Of a stretch of 35,587 nt of DNA, positions 33,339-35,587 are shown in pieces. A model generated the notes under the pieces. The model was not told the origin of the DNA. It was given only the letters and a program-made list of their open reading frames with translations, and made no database searches. The DNA comes from an uncultured Lachnospiraceae bacterium (GTDB taxonomy: Bacteria; Bacillota; Clostridia; Lachnospirales; Lachnospiraceae): NCBI GenBank assembly GCA_910580005.1, contig CAJTXH010000013.1:1-35587 (forward strand), given 5' to 3'. How positions within the stretch are numbered: position 1 is the first letter of the stretch; the number at the start of each line of letters is the position of its first letter. The position numbers and the translations under genes were made by a program.

Positions 33339-33362
33339 ATTATAGTGACAGAATACTATAAT
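33339..33362 (+). promoter_or_regulatory. palindromic promoter region of the beta-helix genes
   Basis: ATTATAGT (33339-33346) and ACTATAAT (33355-33362) are perfect inverted repeats separated by 8 nt. The right arm contains TATAAT (33357-33362), a good -10 box, with TTATAT 16 nt upstream as a possible -35. A repressor bound to the palindrome would block this promoter. No regulator gene is adjacent. Confidence 0.5.
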
Positions 33363-33387
33363 TATTTAATATAAGGTGGTGACAGAA

Positions 33388-34635
33388 ATGGACATTCTTG
33401 AATATTTAAAAAAGCGCCAGAGTGAACTTGAATATAAGAGCCATCCAATGTCAGATAAGGATGAGGGGTTTAAATATTTATACTGCTATGGGCTTGGTGT
33501 TATGGCAGTTGGCAATTTAAAGGCAGTTACAGAACTCCAGCCTTCTTTTGAGGCGGTTCTTGATAGTATTTACATACAACAGAAAAACAGAAACCAGATT
33601 ATTATTGATATTAATAATTATTTTGATTTCAGGATTGCAGAGTTTTTTAAAAGGATTAACAGCAAGGAAGTGCAGTATTGTTTTATGGCTGATATTTATA
33701 AGCTGTACAGGCTTGCTTTATGGTCGCAGGATTATTGCCAGGGCATACTGGGCAATTATTTAAAAGTTTTCAGGTTTTCAGATGCAGAGTGCCGCTTTTT
33801 TGAGAATTTTAATAAGGCAGCACAAGAGAAAAATACCAGTGCAGCAATTACATATTACAGGGAATTCCAGAGTGAAGGTTATGATATAAGTTACCAGACT
33901 CTTGTATACTTTTTTCCAGAGTTTGAAATGGAAGAGCATTATAATGATATAAATATAAAGGCAGGAAAGACGGTGGTTTTTGATAAGCCTGTTGTAATTG
34001 AAGGTGATATTACAGTAGAGCGTGGAGGCTCCTTGCTTATTAATGGGGCTTTTGTAAATATGAAAGGTTCTGTCAGCACGGTTGGTGGAAGGATACGTTT
34101 AAATGGTGCAAGGATAAAGGTGGAAGAGTGTGGAAGCAGTTTCTGGATGGATTTTAAGGAAACAGCAGTAGTAAATATAGAAAATTCATTTATAGACTGT
34201 GGCAAGGCATGCGGTTTCCTGCACCAGCAGTCAGGGAGGCTTATTATTAGCGGGAGTGAGATTAAAAGGACAGCAGAGGAAAGGGCAGTAAGTTTTAAAG
34301 GGCTTTCTTCACTTATAGAAAATACAAGCTTTTTAAATAATGTTTCAGGTGCAGTGGGAATATACGGCTCTGCTAAAATGGTTATGAACCAGTGTAGTTT
34401 TAGTGATGGCATGGCAGGCTATGGTGGGGCAGTTTATTCTGAATCAATTGGAAATGTCAAGATTGAAAAATGTATTTTTAACAGGTGCAAGGCAGATTAC
34501 CTTGGTGCAGCAGTTTACTTTAAATACCAGAAGTTCGGGCAATATGTACAGGGATGTGAATGTAATGCCTGTGAGCCGCAGGATTCGGGTATATTTAATG
34601 TATATGAAGATGATATAGAGCTTAAGGTGCGTTAA
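33388..34635 (+). CDS. protein with helical N-terminus and beta-helix C-terminus
   Basis: This is a 415-residue protein with no signal peptide. Residues 1 to about 180 are helical and Tyr/Phe-rich (MDILEYLKKRQSELEYKSHP, YKLYRLALWSQDYCQGILG). From about 185 short rungs recur: KTVVFDKPVVIEGDITVERG, SLLINGAFVNMKG, RIRLNGARIKVE, KMVMNQCSFSDGM, NVKIEKCIFNRC. This is the pattern of a right-handed parallel beta-helix, as in pectate-lyase-like or bactofilin-like proteins. No catalytic motif is visible. The start follows AAGGTGGTG six nt upstream. A second gene with the same layout follows after 12 nt. Function unknown. Confidence 0.6.
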   Translation: MDILEYLKKRQSELEYKSHPMSDKDEGFKYLYCYGLGVMAVGNLKAVTELQPSFEAVLDSIYIQQKNRNQIIIDINNYFDFRIAEFFKRINSKEVQYCFMADIYKLYRLALWSQDYCQGILGNYLKVFRFSDAECRFFENFNKAAQEKNTSAAITYYREFQSEGYDISYQTLVYFFPEFEMEEHYNDINIKAGKTVVFDKPVVIEGDITVERGGSLLINGAFVNMKGSVSTVGGRIRLNGARIKVEECGSSFWMDFKETAVVNIENSFIDCGKACGFLHQQSGRLIISGSEIKRTAEERAVSFKGLSSLIENTSFLNNVSGAVGIYGSAKMVMNQCSFSDGMAGYGGAVYSESIGNVKIEKCIFNRCKADYLGAAVYFKYQKFGQYVQGCECNACEPQDSGIFNVYEDDIELKVR

Positions 34636-34647
34636 GGAGGGGTGGCA

Positions 34648-35587
34648 ATGATTTTAGATACACTTACAAAGTTTAATATGAGACGTAAACTCTGGATGAC
34701 CCCGGAACATCCTTTAAGTACAATGCCAAAGGATTTTAAGGTTATGTACAGTGCTGCCCTTATCCTGCAGGCGCAGGTTGCCAAGAAAACAGGCATGCTT
34801 AATAATTATGAACTGGAACGCCTTGTCAAGGCGGGCTTTAAACTGGGCTCAACTGATTTTGCCTGGGCACTCCGTATATCAGGTGATAATGCAGCAGTTG
34901 TGGATTACCTGCTTGACAATTTAAAGACAGACAGAGAACGTGCTTTCTTTATAATGGATTTAGTAAATGTTTCAATAAATGACGGGGATGTAGAAGAGGA
35001 CAGCAGGAAGTCAATAGAGCTTTTTGCTAAAATGTTTGGAGTACCATCAGAAAGAGCCAGTTTACTGCAAAGGTTTATTGAATATGCATATATTGAGGAC
35101 ATAAGGGAGTGCCAGCGGTTTGCAGCATTAATAGAAGAAAGGGTTCATGGCATAGGGATTACTGATTTAAAATACTATATAATGCAGATTACTGAAACTA
35201 CTGATTTTACACAGAAGATACTTGATGAAAAAAAGAAATTCAGGCTTATTGACAGGTGCAATATTTATGAAGATATTGTTTTAAGCACGGGGATGACACT
35301 TGTAATAGATAATGCTGTTGTAAGGATATTTGGCAATATACTGCTGGATGGCGGGCATCTTGTTATTAATAATTCTAAAATAGTACGTAAATCGGACAGC
35401 CACAGGGCATGTATAAACCTGCAGGCAAGGGGCAGCAGGGCAGAACTTTCTTCTGTTGAGGCTGACTGCCGTAATTATGGCATGTTTATAAGGGCAGAGG
35501 AAGGTACTGTTATTATAGAAAATTCGAATATTTACCATACTTCAAGAGGGGCAGCAGTACGTTTCTGGGGAAAAGAACTTGCGGTAA
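34648..35587 (+). CDS. partial: TerB-like helical domain plus beta-helix protein
   Basis: The gene starts with ATG at 34648 behind AAGGAGGGG and runs off the window end after 313 codons without a stop. Residues 1 to about 180 are helical. The part FFIMDLVNVSINDGDVEEDS followed by KSIELFAKMFGVPSERASL resembles a TerB/DjlA-like metal-associated helical domain (DGxxxxxE type). From about 205 beta-helix rungs begin (TLVIDNAVVRIFGNILLDGG, HLVINNSKIVRK, TVIIENSNIYHTS). The order matches the preceding gene, so the two are probable distant paralogues acting together. No signal peptide. Function unknown. Confidence 0.6.
   Translation, partial: MILDTLTKFNMRRKLWMTPEHPLSTMPKDFKVMYSAALILQAQVAKKTGMLNNYELERLVKAGFKLGSTDFAWALRISGDNAAVVDYLLDNLKTDRERAFFIMDLVNVSINDGDVEEDSRKSIELFAKMFGVPSERASLLQRFIEYAYIEDIRECQRFAALIEERVHGIGITDLKYYIMQITETTDFTQKILDEKKKFRLIDRCNIYEDIVLSTGMTLVIDNAVVRIFGNILLDGGHLVINNSKIVRKSDSHRACINLQARGSRAELSSVEADCRNYGMFIRAEEGTVIIENSNIYHTSRGAAVRFWGKELAV

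Noticed and set aside
1..35587. CRISPR arrays, tRNA, rRNA, insertion sequences, prophage or integrase genes
   Set aside because: I looked for regular direct repeats with spacers, tRNA-like cloverleaf and CCA ends, transposase DDE or recombinase motifs, and saw none.

Overview
The window is AT-rich DNA from a Gram-positive Firmicute, most likely a member of the class Clostridia close to the Lachnospiraceae. The basis is the low GC content, the strong Shine-Dalgarno sites, the heavy use of AGG/AGA arginine and GCA alanine codons, large BspA-type leucine-rich-repeat surface proteins, a spore-coat-like gene and an alr-mazF-rlmH neighbourhood. The species cannot be fixed from the sequence. No rRNA, tRNA, CRISPR array, insertion sequence or prophage was found.

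Layout. (1) 1-2749: a promoter, then bactofilin, pyrH and frr, closed by a strong terminator. (2) 2801-7613: a family-2 glycosyltransferase on the minus strand, divergent from a MATE exporter, then a nitronate monooxygenase/FabK-like flavoprotein and tcdA. (3) 7614-8320: a decayed stretch with the 3' remnant of a sugar-nucleotide epimerase and a second short coding remnant. (4) 8382-15380: an amino-acid operon, leuB-ilvD-ilvB-serC-serA, with a sigma-A-like promoter and a terminator. The small subunit of acetolactate synthase and leuA/C/D are not here. (5) 15405-22492: two different secreted BspA-like proteins. Between them lie a 200-nt rod-shaped palindromic element, a small alpha/beta hydrolase and a complete TxpA/RatA-like type I toxin-antitoxin locus. 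A ferritin-like spore-coat-type gene follows on the minus strand. (6) 22672-28473: a co-directional cluster matching the poorly understood STM4011-STM4015 families (LRR protein, ATP-grasp, alkaline-phosphatase-superfamily hydrolase, two radical SAM proteins). Here STM4013 is fused to STM4012, and STM4011 to a HAD phosphatase. (7) 28466-33285: a coiled-coil protein of unknown function, acpS, nnr, alr, mazF and rlmH, closely spaced and apparently continuing the same transcription unit. (8) 33339-35587: a palindromic promoter region and two consecutive proteins with helical N-termini and beta-helix-like C-termini. The last one runs off the window.

The part most likely to be an undescribed system is the STM401x cluster. 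Two radical SAM enzymes, an ATP-grasp ligase-type protein, a metal-dependent hydrolase and a HAD phosphatase look like a dedicated modification or biosynthetic pathway with no assigned product. The gene fusions show which partners act together. The type I toxin-antitoxin locus, including a 31-residue toxin, and the 200-nt structured element are the other notable items.
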